Origin: Christensenella sp. UBA7703
GTDB taxonomy: Bacteria > Bacillota > Clostridia > Christensenellales > CAG-138
Assembly (NCBI GenBank): GCA_002482505.1
Contig: DLGD01000036.1
Span: 119,032-178,773 of the forward strand
DNA length: 59,742 nt
Direction: 5' to 3'
This document shows positions 48,119 through 59,497 of the stretch, one piece after another. Made by a program: the position numbers and the translations under genes. The notes beneath the pieces were generated by a model that searched no databases, had not been told where the DNA came from, and saw nothing but the letters and a program-made list of their open reading frames with translations. Positions within the stretch are counted from its first letter, which is position 1; each line of letters begins with the position of its first letter.

Positions 48119-48946
48119 ATGCTGTTACTTTGCGCAACCCCAATCGGTAACCTCGGCGATCTCACCCCGCGCGTGCGCGAGGCGCTAACAACCTGCGACG
48201 CGGTCTACTGTGAGGACACAAGAAGGACGCTAACGCTCCTCAACCATATCGGCATCAAGAAGCAGCTGGTGAGTTGCTATCGCGAAAACGAACGCCAGCG
48301 CGCGCAGGAAGTGGTCGCTAGGCTGCAATCGGGTGAAACGATCGTCTATGTGTCGGACGCGGGCATGCCCGGCGTATCCGACCCCGGCGAGGTTTTGATT
48401 GCCGCGTGCATCGAACACAATCTGCCCTATAGTGTGCTGCCCGGCGCATCCGCCGTGCTCATGGCGGCGGTAATGAGCGGGCTGCCCGCGATGCCGTTTT
48501 CGTTTTTCGGCTTTTTCCCGCGCGAAAAAAAGGCGCAAAAGCCACTCCTTGAGCAGCTCAAACGCCTCGATCATACCGTTATTTTTTACGAAAGCCCGAA
48601 CCGCGTCCACGCGACGGTGACCGCGCTACTAGAAGGGCTTGGCGACCTCGACGCGGCTCTACTGCGCGAGCTGACCAAGCTGCATGAGGAAGTAGTCCGC
48701 GGAACACTCAGCACACTTGCCGCGCGCTATGAAAGCGAGCCGCCGCGCGGGGAATGCGTGCTCTGCATCCGCTGCCGCGCCGCCGCACAGGACGCGGACG
48801 CGCCCGATCTCGAAACCCTGCTGCAAACCCTGCTCTCCTCCGACCTCTCCGTTCGCGATGCTGCCGCCGAAGCGGCCAAGGCCTGCGGGGTGCCGAAGAA
48901 GGATGCCTATGCAAAAGCGTTGGCACTCCAGTCTTCTGACTCTTGA
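48119..48946 (+). CDS. rsmI: 16S rRNA C1402 2'-O-methyltransferase RsmI
   Basis: 275 residues from the ATG at 48119, five bases after the helicase-loader stop. MLLLCATPIGNLGDLTPR, YCEDTRRT, VSDAGMPGVSDPG, FFGFFPRE and FYESPNRVH are RsmI hallmarks. It methylates the ribose of C1402 in the decoding centre. No strong ribosome site; coupling to the upstream gene is likely. Confidence 0.95.
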   Translation: MLLLCATPIGNLGDLTPRVREALTTCDAVYCEDTRRTLTLLNHIGIKKQLVSCYRENERQRAQEVVARLQSGETIVYVSDAGMPGVSDPGEVLIAACIEHNLPYSVLPGASAVLMAAVMSGLPAMPFSFFGFFPREKKAQKPLLEQLKRLDHTVIFYESPNRVHATVTALLEGLGDLDAALLRELTKLHEEVVRGTLSTLAARYESEPPRGECVLCIRCRAAAQDADAPDLETLLQTLLSSDLSVRDAAAEAAKACGVPKKDAYAKALALQSSDS

Positions 48947-48962
48947 AAAATATCGACATAAC

Positions 48963-48998
48963 AAGAGCTTCCCGCATAAAAAACGAGAAGCTCTTTTG
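48963..48998 (+). terminator. terminator after rsmI
   Basis: AAGAGCTTC pairs with GAAGCTCTT around a loop, followed by TTG and a T-rich tract. Confidence 0.85.
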
Positions 48999-49024
48999 CT
49001 TTTTTAGAGAAAGCGGGTGAAGCG

Positions 49025-50272
49025 TTAACCCCCCAGTCCACGGGCGAGGTTATACACATGCATCACCGTATTCCAGTCGATGCAGAGGAACAGCGCATAC
49101 CAATATACCAGCGCAAACGCGCCAATCCGTAAAAACGGAGTCTTCTCGCGAAAGACGCGTACCGCGCCAACCACCGCGAGAAACACGAAATAACTCATCA
49201 GCCAAAGCGGCAGCACGCGGCGAATGGTCAGCCCGTATGCGCCCACATACAGCAGCATGCGCCAGGCAGCGGAGGCGAGGACGATCAGGCTCGCGGCGAT
49301 CAAGAGGGATTGTAGCCCCTTGATTGCGCGACCCGACTCGCTCTTTGTCAAACTGATTCCAAGCAAGGTGAAGTTGATCAGCGTCACCGCGGCAAACTGG
49401 CCAAAGCCATCCCTCGCATAACGGCTATAGGTCAAATCCACCGGCAGCGTACCGCCGAAGAGATAGGTAAATTGCACATAGGTGAACAGCGCATAGGCGG
49501 CCAGCAGCAGCAGAATCACTACGCCGGGGCCGGCGAATTTCCAATCCTGCCGCACCGGCGCCAAATCCGCGTCCTTCTTGCCCCACGTCAGGTTATAAAA
49601 GAGTGAATAGAAAAGCATACTGCTCAGGAACACGACGACCACGCGCCAGAACCAGTTCCACAGGTTGATGTTCTCAATCCAGCTGCCGAGCAGCTTCTGC
49701 ATGCCCGCATCCGCACCGGAGAGCAGCGCAAGCACGACCACCACGAGCGGAACGCCGACCGCAAGCCCAATCCAACCATGCCGTGCGGAATCGTCCTTCT
49801 TACCGCCGAATACACCCGCATAAGAACGAAAATACGTTCCAATCGCGGTAAACGGCTTCACAAATACCGCGCGGAGCACGCCGAGAACGGCCTTGCCTTC
49901 CCGCTTGTAAGCGACCTCCTGCGTCGTGAACACGCCGATGGTCAGCAGCAGCGCGGGAATAACAAGCATCGTGAACCCCAATAGTTCATAGTGCATATAG
50001 TCAAACAGCAGGATGCCGCAGAGCACCAGCGTCGGCACGATCAGCGCGAGTACGGTCTTGTTCGCGATCACGCGCTTCCAGTTGAACGCCACGAAGACCG
50101 CGAGCGTGACCAGCCAGAAGATCGAGTAGAGACGATAAAAGTCCTGCTCCATCCAGAGTTCCAGCGCGATGCCGATGAGAATTGCTCCGCCGAGCAGCCA
50201 AAGCTGCGATTTTGTCAGCGGCGGCTTTTTTTGCGCGGATTGCGCCTCAGTCAAGATCGGATTCTGTTCCAT
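49025..50272 (-). CDS. DUF4173 membrane protein
   Basis: 415 residues with about ten membrane helices and the family segment LTYSRYARDGFGQFAAVTLINF. DUF4173 proteins are often next to YozG-like regulators and DUF2975 proteins, as here. Its start lies inside the regulator gene (26-base overlap). Function unknown. Confidence 0.85.
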   Translation of the reverse strand: MEQNPILTEAQSAQKKPPLTKSQLWLLGGAILIGIALELWMEQDFYRLYSIFWLVTLAVFVAFNWKRVIANKTVLALIVPTLVLCGILLFDYMHYELLGFTMLVIPALLLTIGVFTTQEVAYKREGKAVLGVLRAVFVKPFTAIGTYFRSYAGVFGGKKDDSARHGWIGLAVGVPLVVVVLALLSGADAGMQKLLGSWIENINLWNWFWRVVVVFLSSMLFYSLFYNLTWGKKDADLAPVRQDWKFAGPGVVILLLLAAYALFTYVQFTYLFGGTLPVDLTYSRYARDGFGQFAAVTLINFTLLGISLTKSESGRAIKGLQSLLIAASLIVLASAAWRMLLYVGAYGLTIRRVLPLWLMSYFVFLAVVGAVRVFREKTPFLRIGAFALVYWYALFLCIDWNTVMHVYNLARGLGG

Positions 50273-50483
50273 CGGGTTCGTCTCCTTTCACATACACGAG
50301 GATATCGCCCACCTCGCACTCGAGAATTTCGCAGAGGCTGCTGAGGGTACCAAAGCGAATCGCCTTGCATTTGTTGTTTTTGAGAATCGAGAGGTTCGCC
50401 AGCGAGATGTCCATCCGCTTTGCCAGCTCGCCCAGGCTGATCTTACGCTTTGCCATCATCACATCCAGATTGACTTGAATCAT
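50247..50483 (-). CDS. YozG-like helix-turn-helix regulator
   Basis: 78 residues from the ATG at 50483. Cro/CI-type HTH: MMAKRKISLGELAKRMDISLANLSILKNNK, then GTLSSLCEILECEVGDILVYV. Short HTH proteins of this kind are regularly paired with DUF2975 proteins. It lies between DUF2975, 13 bases upstream, and DUF4173, which it overlaps. Confidence 0.9.
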   Translation of the reverse strand: MIQVNLDVMMAKRKISLGELAKRMDISLANLSILKNNKCKAIRFGTLSSLCEILECEVGDILVYVKGDEPDGTESDLD

Positions 50484-50496
50484 ACCGCCACCCCCG

Positions 50497-50961
50497 CTAA
50501 ACCGTGAGGTCGTTCTCTTGCTTAAATGCAACCGCCTGCGCAAACACGCGGCTGAGCACCAGCGAAAACAACCCGCACATGGCAACCGGAAGCGCCGCAA
50601 TCACCGCAAGCGGAACCGGATGAAGCAACAGAGTGGAAAGGCCAAGCACCGCGACAGCAAGCGCCGTGAGCCCCATATGCCGAAGTGCATCTGCGTTTTT
50701 TTGCACAAACGGATCGCGATCCAGTGTACACATCATGCGAAACAGTGTAAATGCGATCGATTCCCCGCCAAGGATGCACAGCGTCGCGATGACGCCGGAG
50801 AGCACCGGAAACCAGACTGGCTTCCCCTCTTGGGCAAAGAAGTCTATGATGATCGGCATTTCGATCACATAGATGTCCACAATCAGCGCAACTCCTGCGA
50901 GCATACCGATCACGATGCCGGTTTGGACAAACAGGTTGAGAAATTTGCTACTCTTTTTCAT
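50497..50961 (-). CDS. DUF2975 membrane protein
   Basis: 154 residues with four membrane helices and the family-typical MCTLDRDPFVQKNADALRHMG loop. First gene of a three-gene operon with the YozG-like regulator and DUF4173. It may control the regulator from the membrane; that is inferred from the constant pairing. Confidence 0.87.
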   Translation of the reverse strand: MKKSSKFLNLFVQTGIVIGMLAGVALIVDIYVIEMPIIIDFFAQEGKPVWFPVLSGVIATLCILGGESIAFTLFRMMCTLDRDPFVQKNADALRHMGLTALAVAVLGLSTLLLHPVPLAVIAALPVAMCGLFSLVLSRVFAQAVAFKQENDLTV

Positions 50962-51129
50962 TCTATCCCGTACCCTTTCAAAAACTGTTGATTTACGGTA
51001 GATGATTTGGAACGGATGGCGGCGATTCTCTGCCGCCCCTATACCCGCAAAAAAATAGACCATCGTTTATCTGACGACAGTCTATCGCTATATTTATCGT
51101 TTGTCAATAAATATTTATCGTTTTTTCGG

Positions 51130-51954
51130 TTATCTGGTTCGAAATACCGTGCATTTTCCAGTGCCATTGAGCAAATCCGCAATGCGCTGCTGCGCGTTTG
51201 CAATGTACACCGTCGTACCTTCGCGAATCGGCTGCTTGATAAAGTCCAGCTTCGCCCGCGCGCCGTTTGACCCGGCGCGGCTGGTACCAACACAGCTATT
51301 CGAGAGCAGGTCGATCTGCTCGATGATCTCGTCCGCATTTTTGCCTTCCACGGCGGGGACGATCGTGCTAGGATCGTTCGGGTCGCGGTAGATGCCGTCC
51401 GCACTCGTGAAGATCACGAGATATTTCGCATGCACAAGCGAGCAAATCACAGAGGCGGTCTCGTCGTTGTCGATGCACTCCACAACTGTCTCGCCCTGCT
51501 TGCGGAGATTTGCAAGCTCCATCTTGCGAATCTCCTCAATACTCACGGGGTCGTTGTAGTTCACAATCGGGATTGCGTTCTGCTTCGCCGCGCGCAGCAG
51601 GAAGGAGCGGATATGCTTGCGCTTCTCCTCGTCGTTGAAATGCGTGTGCTCCACGAGAAGCTGGCGCACGCTATAGCGATCCGGGATATAGCGGCGGTAT
51701 TCCATCATCAAGATGGTCTGTCCTTGCGCCGCATAGTCCGCTTTGATCTCCTCGCGGTCTCCCGTGAGCTCTGTTCCGTTTCTGCGGATGTAGTCGAGAC
51801 GGCCGATTTCGGTCGCGCCGCTGCTCACCCAGATCATGCCCGGGCGAAGCTCCGCGCCAAGGCGGGAGAAGATGTTGTAATCGATGTCGTTGTCGGCCTT
51901 GCGAATCAACGCCATAGAGCCGATTTTTCCGACGAGATCATAGTCAAATTTCAT
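51130..51954 (-). CDS. amino-acid-kinase-family protein (glutamate 5-kinase-like)
   Basis: 274 residues, one amino-acid kinase domain: WVSSGATEIGRL, PIVNYNDPVSIEEIRK, ETVVECIDNDETASVICSLVHA, FTSADGIYRDPNDP and a GSNGARAKLDFI segment. It is like ProB without its PUA domain or UMP-kinase-like enzymes. No proA or proC is nearby, so the substrate is open. A hairpin repeat lies 11 bases before its start and supplies the purine-rich stretch AAGAAAAGAAGAG. Confidence 0.75.
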   Translation of the reverse strand: MKFDYDLVGKIGSMALIRKADNDIDYNIFSRLGAELRPGMIWVSSGATEIGRLDYIRRNGTELTGDREEIKADYAAQGQTILMMEYRRYIPDRYSVRQLLVEHTHFNDEEKRKHIRSFLLRAAKQNAIPIVNYNDPVSIEEIRKMELANLRKQGETVVECIDNDETASVICSLVHAKYLVIFTSADGIYRDPNDPSTIVPAVEGKNADEIIEQIDLLSNSCVGTSRAGSNGARAKLDFIKQPIREGTTVYIANAQQRIADLLNGTGKCTVFRTR

Positions 51955-51965
51955 ATGGGTTTGCT

Positions 51966-51998
51966 CTTCTTTTCTTAAAAGAAAAGAAGCAAAAGAGG
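51966..51998 (-). repeat. AT-only hairpin repeat, copy 7
   Basis: CTTCTTTTCTTAAAAGAAAAGAAG, a near-perfect palindrome, with the CTCTTTTGC flank on the minus strand. It lies directly upstream of the kinase start. Confidence 0.7.
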
Positions 51999-52008
51999 TT
52001 GCCGGGGT

Positions 52009-52048
52009 TCTCTTTCTTTTTCTTGAAAGATAAAGAAAGAAAAAGAAC
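52009..52048 (-). repeat. AT-only hairpin repeat, copy 8
   Basis: A longer member (about 14-bp imperfect arms around TTGAAAGA), ten bases after copy 7 and five bases from the prfB stop. Confidence 0.6.
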
Positions 52049-52053
52049 TGCTC

Positions 52054-53154
52054 TTAGGACTGTACGAGATAAGCGTGGATAAACGGCTCCAGCTCGCCAT
52101 CCATCACCGCCTGAATATTTCCATTCTCCGCGCCGGTGCGGTGATCCTTCACCAGCGTATAAGGCTGGAACACATAGCTGCGAATTTGGCTGCCCCACTC
52201 GATCTTCTTCATCTCGCCTTTGATCTGGCTCATCTGCTCCTCACGCTCGCGCTCCTGCAACTCCAGCAGTTTGCCGCGCAGCATGCGCATTGCGGTCTCT
52301 TTGTTTTGCAGCTGGCTACGCTCGTTTTGGCACTGCACGACGATATTGGTCGCAAGGTGCGTAATGCGGATAGCAGAGCTCGTCTTGTTGATGTGCTGGC
52401 CGCCCGCGCCGCTGGCACGGAATGTGTCAACGCGGATGTCGTCCGGCTCAATCTTGATGTCGCCCGCGTCGTCATCAAAAATCGGCGTGACATCCAGCGA
52501 GGAAAACGATGTGTGTCTTCTGCCGCTGCTGTCAAACGGGGAGATGCGAACCAGGCGATGTACGCCCTTCTCCGCCTTGAGGTAACCATAGGCGTTCTCG
52601 CCATCCACCTCAAACGTGACGGATTTCACGCCCGCCTCGTCGCCGTCGAGCATGTCCAGCTCGCGCACGGTCCACCCCCTGCTCTCGCAATAGCGCGTAT
52701 ACATGCGGTAGAGCATCTGTGTCCAGTCCTGCGCCTCTGTGCCGCCTGCGCCCGCATGCAGCGAAAGAACGGCGTTCACGCCGTCATACGGGCCTTTGAG
52801 CATCTGCTCCATGCGCATGGTCTCGATGGCTTCGCCAACGGAGGCTGTCTCCGTCTTGATCTCGTCGACCAGGCTGTCATCCTGTTCTTCCTCCGCCATC
52901 TCGATGAGCGCGCCAAGGTCGTCAAAACGGGATTTCAGCTTGTTATACCGCTCGAGTTTGTTCTGTAGCTGGCGTGAACGCTGAGTAAGCTTGTTTGCGT
53001 TGTCTACATCATTCCAGAAGTCGGGCGCGGACATTTGATCCTCCAGCGCCTGCACTTCTTCCTTCAAGCTCTCGGGGTTGAGGGCATTGCGGCATTCCTC
53101 CAGCTGCTCCTCATACGCTCCGAGGCTCATTTTAAATTCGTCCAATGGGATCAT
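52054..53154 (-). CDS. prfB: peptide chain release factor 2
   Basis: 366 residues in a single frame. UGA-reading SPF tripeptide in VRISPFDSSGRRHTSF and the catalytic GGQ in GAGGQHINKT. Most bacterial prfB genes carry an in-frame UGA near codon 25 that needs a programmed +1 frameshift. Here the corresponding region (RNALNPESLKEEV) is open, so that autoregulatory frameshift is missing. AGAGGAG precedes the ATG. Confidence 0.95.
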   Translation of the reverse strand: MIPLDEFKMSLGAYEEQLEECRNALNPESLKEEVQALEDQMSAPDFWNDVDNANKLTQRSRQLQNKLERYNKLKSRFDDLGALIEMAEEEQDDSLVDEIKTETASVGEAIETMRMEQMLKGPYDGVNAVLSLHAGAGGTEAQDWTQMLYRMYTRYCESRGWTVRELDMLDGDEAGVKSVTFEVDGENAYGYLKAEKGVHRLVRISPFDSSGRRHTSFSSLDVTPIFDDDAGDIKIEPDDIRVDTFRASGAGGQHINKTSSAIRITHLATNIVVQCQNERSQLQNKETAMRMLRGKLLELQEREREEQMSQIKGEMKKIEWGSQIRSYVFQPYTLVKDHRTGAENGNIQAVMDGELEPFIHAYLVQS

Positions 53155-53262
53155 AATGATCTTGACTCCTCTCGATCGTACTGTCTGTAAAGTCTTTTGG
53201 GTTGCAGTGCGGTCAATGTTGCGCTATCCGCCGGAAAATGTGGCGGCGCGCGCCGTGTCGAG

Positions 53263-56019
<2,757 letters not shown>

Positions 56020-56177
56020 TCGGAAAACTCCTTTGTGTTCAATTCCGTGGGCGATTGCGATTTTCTCTGATTTCGCGCGATTGAGCGGGTTCCTCCGCTG
56101 GTTTCGCGTTCAAAAAGGCATTCGTCCGCATAATACCCTAATTGTGAAGTATAGCAGAAAGCCGCCCCAACCGCAAC

Positions 56178-56239
56178 AAAAAGCCCCCGAATCCACGGGA
56201 GCTTCACAAAGCGGGTCGGGTTGTGTCAAAGTGTTGTCA
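56178..56239 (-). repeat. 62-bp terminator repeat, copy A
   Basis: On the minus strand it starts at the TGA stop of the HTH-membrane gene and ends in a terminator hairpin (AGCTCCCG, loop, CGGGGGCT, five T). It matches 56952-57013 at 57 of 62 positions, including about 35 bases upstream of the hairpin that need not be conserved for termination. Confidence 0.92.
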
Positions 56240-56824
56240 ATCGCCGTCTCTCTCCTGTTTCTGCTGATCTTTCTTGCTGACAGGCAGGCAAAGCAAACGG
56301 GCGCCAAACATGGCAAGGCTGACACCCGGTATCACATATGTTATGTCATTTGCGCCATCCCACATCATCCCGAAACACAATATAAGACCGACGAGTATGA
56401 TGAAGATTTTATAGGCAAAATCCCTCCCACTTTCAATCCAATCACGCTTTTGGAACGACCAGACAAGCCCACCGAGTATCAGCAACTGGATGCAGTCATT
56501 TGTCCAATAATCGTGGTTAAGACGGGATAATAGGATTTCAAAAGCCGATAGTAACACCATCAACACCGTGAGAAAAGCAGCGATAAACTTCCTAGGTTGA
56601 AACGCTTTTTTCGCTTTTGTTGTTTTCGAAAGGAGTTCATCAGCCGTAACTCCAAGCGATTTCGCCAGAAGCGGCAAAGATGTAATCTCGGGATATGCGA
56701 CGTCGCTTTCCCAGTTGGAGACGGCATCGTCCGTCACCTGCATGATCTGCGCAAGATTTGCCTGCGTCATCTGTTTTGCTTTTCTCAGACGCGCGACCTT
56801 TTCGCCAAAGGTTTCCGGTTCCAT
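56237..56824 (-). CDS. HTH regulator with C-terminal membrane helices
   Basis: 195 residues from the ATG at 56824 behind GGAGGGAAAGC. Residues 1-70 are a Cro/CI-type HTH (VARLRKAKQMTQANLAQIMQVTDDAVSNWE). After a basic stretch (KAKKAFQPRKF) come about four membrane helices to the C terminus. This one-component form couples DNA binding to the membrane. The target is unknown. The gene sits between two near-identical 62-bp repeats, and its stop is the first base triplet of copy A. Confidence 0.88.
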   Translation of the reverse strand: MEPETFGEKVARLRKAKQMTQANLAQIMQVTDDAVSNWESDVAYPEITSLPLLAKSLGVTADELLSKTTKAKKAFQPRKFIAAFLTVLMVLLSAFEILLSRLNHDYWTNDCIQLLILGGLVWSFQKRDWIESGRDFAYKIFIILVGLILCFGMMWDGANDITYVIPGVSLAMFGARLLCLPVSKKDQQKQERDGD

Positions 56825-56951
56825 AGCTTTCCCTCCACGCTGATATTTCATTCGAATGAATAGCACTCGTCATTTGCGCAATTATACCGCCTTATTTGGT
56901 ATATTGCAACAAAACACTTGTATGAATTGAGTCGTACTAGTTAACGCATCA

Positions 56952-57013
56952 AAAAAGCCCCCGAATCAACAGGAGCTTTACAAAGCGGGTTGAGTTGTGT
57001 CAAAGTGTTGTCA
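56952..57013 (-). repeat. 62-bp terminator repeat, copy B
   Basis: Same orientation and 57/62 identity to copy A. It lies 36 bases after the stop of the RarD-like gene and serves as its terminator (AGCTCCTG, loop, CGGGGGCT, T run). Confidence 0.92.
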
Positions 57014-57049
57014 GTCTGGCCCAGCACACGCAGGAGTTGTCGCGGACAA

Positions 57050-57937
57050 TCATGCCTCCAGGCGGTTCTTGCGCGCGCGCTGCACCATGCCGATGGTATA
57101 CAGCACCAACGCCACCGCGATGAACGCAAACGCGATGATACGATCCTTCGTCAACACTTCGCGGAACACCAGAACGCCGATAAGCAGTTGCAACGTCGGG
57201 CTCGCATATTGCAAAAACCCGACCGTGGTCAGCGGCAGGTGGTTCACGCCAAAGGTGAAGAGAATCAGTGGTGTTGCGGTCACAATACCCGTGAGCAACA
57301 GAAGCACCGTCGTCAACGGCGTGAGCGCCGCAATCGAGGCATGGCTCACCGGGGAGAACGCGATAAATAACAGAGCAAACGGCGCAAGCAAAAGCGTTTC
57401 CACCGCGATGCTGGTCAGGCCGCCAACGCCTGCGAGTTTTTTGAGCGTACCATAGAGACCGAAACTAAGCGCGAGCACAATCGCAATCCACGGAAACGCG
57501 CCGTACGCGACCGTCGCAATCAACACACCGATGGTCGCAAGCCCGAGCGCGACCCAATCGATAACCCCGCTGGTCTCATGAAACAGCGCGATACCGATGG
57601 CGAACACCACGAGCGGATTCATATAATACCCGATGCTGGAGTCGAGGATGTGGCCGGAGTTCACCGCCCAGATATACACACCCCAGTTGATGGTGATCGT
57701 CACCGCCGCGGGAATCATATAGCGCATTTTTTTCTTGTCACGAAAGACTGCCTTGACATCGCCAAACTTCTTTGTGGCAAGCAAAATACCGACCGTAAAC
57801 ACAGCCGACCAAATGATGCGATTACCGAGGATGAACACCGGATTCAGGTGCTCCAGTACATGCCAGTAGAGAGGCAGCAGCCCCCAGAGAATATAGCACG
57901 CAAGTGTGCTCCATAGCCCGATGTTGCGATCTTTCAT
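57050..57937 (-). CDS. RarD-like EamA-family permease
   Basis: 295 residues from the ATG at 57937, which follows ACGGAGCG; a start at 57964 has no site. Ten membrane helices. RarD features: ACYILWGLLPLYWH, RIIWSAVF, NWGVYIWAVNSGHILDSSIGYYMNPL and YASPTLQLLIGVLVFRE. RarD proteins are sometimes called chloramphenicol-sensitivity permeases, but the native substrate is unsettled. Confidence 0.92.
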   Translation of the reverse strand: MKDRNIGLWSTLACYILWGLLPLYWHVLEHLNPVFILGNRIIWSAVFTVGILLATKKFGDVKAVFRDKKKMRYMIPAAVTITINWGVYIWAVNSGHILDSSIGYYMNPLVVFAIGIALFHETSGVIDWVALGLATIGVLIATVAYGAFPWIAIVLALSFGLYGTLKKLAGVGGLTSIAVETLLLAPFALLFIAFSPVSHASIAALTPLTTVLLLLTGIVTATPLILFTFGVNHLPLTTVGFLQYASPTLQLLIGVLVFREVLTKDRIIAFAFIAVALVLYTIGMVQRARKNRLEA

Positions 57938-58091
57938 GCTCTTTTTACGCTCCGTTCCGACCATTTTAACACAGCAGGAAGGATACGCAAGCGGTTTTTT
58001 TGTAGAAACTCACAATTCACTTTTGCGCAATTCGTTTGTTTCTTTCGTTTTTCTCAAGATTTGCTAGATAAGTACGCGTAACTCACAACCC

Positions 58092-58124
58092 AAAAAAGAA
58101 AATCCTCCGAATTTCTTCGGAGGA
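58092..58124 (-). terminator. terminator of a minus-strand transcript near 58.2 kb
   Basis: A perfect 8-bp stem (CCTCCGAA/TTCGGAGG) with the T-rich tail on the minus strand (TTTTCTTTTTT). It implies transcription of 58.1-58.5 kb on that strand. Confidence 0.75.
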
Positions 58125-58201
58125 AAAGGGAAAATCCCATGCGTTCGCGCCGGAAGATTTCTCCGGCGGAAAGCAAGGATGGGTTCATGGTTCAGCGGTG
58201 C

Positions 58202-58300
58202 TTAGCAGCTCGCTTTCGCAACCGGATGACGAAATTTCATCTTAAACAGGTAGGCAACGATGTATAGACGATCCAACATATCTCTCACGCTCTCTTTCAT
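58202..58300 (-). CDS. possible micropeptide of 32 residues ending in cysteine
   Basis: ATG at 58300 to TAA at 58202. Acidic start (MKESVRD), a hydrophobic middle (LYIVAYLF) and a basic end that finishes KASC. A terminator follows 78 bases beyond the stop on the same strand. The four-base ATGA overlap with the end of a 72-codon open frame (58297-58515) hints at coupling, but the larger frame has no good start. No strong ribosome site precedes the ATG. It could be a signal peptide precursor, a toxin-like peptide, or chance. Confidence 0.35.
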   Translation of the reverse strand: MKESVRDMLDRLYIVAYLFKMKFRHPVAKASC

Positions 58301-58361
58301 ACATCTTGTTTGCTCGAACATCTTGTTTCGTGCTGTAATCTTTTTTTCATACATCTTGTTT
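58295..58361. repeat. three short direct repeats
   Basis: ACATCTTGTTT occurs at 58301, 58318 and 58351. The first and third are part of an identical 17-base unit (TTTCATACATCTTGTTT) exactly 50 bases apart. They cover the start of the possible micropeptide. The rest of 57938-58649 is AT-rich with no other gene I can support. Confidence 0.6.
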
Positions 58362-58649
58362 CTTCTATGCTCGTATCATACAACATATATGTGAACAGAT
58401 TTTTATTTGAAAATGAAGATTCTATTATTTTGTGTAAACAGTCTGTATCTTCGATATGACGGGTTTGTAAAAAAGAGCAAATCCAGCTGATCGTGTTGGA
58501 GCAATTACGCAGCACAATCGCGTATAAATCTCAATAGATATTGGTGCTTTCGCGGTAAATAGGATTCGTTTTCAAACAAATCTTTCTAATGGTAAGAAAA
58601 AAAAACACATTCTTAGATTTGTTCACAAACCCTATGGACCGGAAAGTTT

Positions 58650-58712
58650 TTTGCAAAGCGCGCTTGACAATTTAGAATTCTTTTTGTAGTACATTTGCAA
58701 AGTTAGCTTTGC
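58650..58712 (+). promoter_or_regulatory. promoter and candidate operators of the HTH/membrane pair
   Basis: TTGACA (58664-58669), a 17-base spacer and TAGTAC (58687-58692, weak -10). TTTGCAAAG occurs at 58650-58658 and 58694-58702, 44 bases apart, and the second forms a palindrome with CTTTGC (58707-58712). The sites bracket the promoter, which suits autoregulation by the HTH protein encoded just downstream. Confidence 0.55.
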
Positions 58713-58731
58713 AGAATGTCGAGGAGGCAAT

Positions 58732-58950
58732 TTGAATACGAAGATTAAGGAGTTGCGAAAAGAGCGAAAAATTTCGCAGGAGCAATTGGCTCTCGCGGTC
58801 GGCACCACGCGGCAGACAATCACCTCCATCGAAGTTGGGAAATACACCGCGTCGCTGGCGTTAGCCTATAAAATTTCGCGCTATTTTGGTTTGACCATAG
58901 AGGAAGTGTTCGACTTTTCTCAGATCGATCTTGAGAGTGATCTCTCCTAA
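58732..58950 (+). CDS. HTH-type transcriptional regulator
   Basis: 72 residues from a TTG at 58732 close behind GAGGAGG. Cro/CI-type HTH (IKELRKERKISQEQLALAVGTTRQTITSIEVGKYTASLALAYKISRYF) with IEEVFDF, the pattern of YozG/YgzD-like regulators. It is paired with the membrane protein 40 bases downstream. Confidence 0.92.
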   Translation: MNTKIKELRKERKISQEQLALAVGTTRQTITSIEVGKYTASLALAYKISRYFGLTIEEVFDFSQIDLESDLS

Positions 58951-58990
58951 TTGATTGAGATATTGTACGGATTTAGAAAGGATTTTGATT

Positions 58991-59434
58991 ATGGAAGCCT
59001 ATAAAAAGAAACTCATGGTTCGCGTGTTTATTCTCATTCTTGTGATAATGATCTTTCTCGCGATTCTGCTCTACAATCAGTTTGGCGCATCGGAAGAACT
59101 CAAAGAGAGCCTTGGATTCTCCTTTCAGTGCGGCTTTTCTGCGGCAGGTCTGCTTGTTCTCATCTTTTGGCTTGCGAAGTACCGCGGTGCGCTTAAGGAT
59201 GAAACCAAACTTCGCGTTCTTTTTAATCAGGAGAACGATGAGCGAATGAAGGCGATTCGCGCCAAGGCCGGCGTTCCGATGGTGCTGATTCTCTCGATCG
59301 TACAAATCATCGCGGGAATGGTAATCGGTTACTTTAACGAAACGGTCTTTGTTACTATTATCGGAGTGACACTGTTTCAGTTGTTAGCAAGTCTTGCGGT
59401 GAAATTTTATTATATGAGGAAGATGTCCGCGTAA
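58991..59434 (+). CDS. four-helix membrane protein paired with the HTH regulator
   Basis: 147 residues from the ATG at 58991 behind AAAGGA. Membrane helices at about 10-28, 43-62, 91-110 and 115-135, with a charged central loop (KLRVLFNQENDERMKAIRAKAG) like that of small membrane proteins encoded next to YozG-type regulators. Function unknown; it may sequester the regulator or be its target. Confidence 0.85.
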   Translation: MEAYKKKLMVRVFILILVIMIFLAILLYNQFGASEELKESLGFSFQCGFSAAGLLVLIFWLAKYRGALKDETKLRVLFNQENDERMKAIRAKAGVPMVLILSIVQIIAGMVIGYFNETVFVTIIGVTLFQLLASLAVKFYYMRKMSA

Positions 59435-59497
59435 GCCAGAGACTGAAGGCGGTCTTGCCTACGTATCGCAATAAAGAACACAATAAATCTCCCGTTT

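Noticed and set aside
58297..58515. A 72-codon frame with repeated ETRC residues on the minus strand
   Set aside because: It starts from a GTG without a ribosome site, and the repeat in the protein merely reflects the short DNA repeats. It is kept only as a possible leader of the micropeptide frame.
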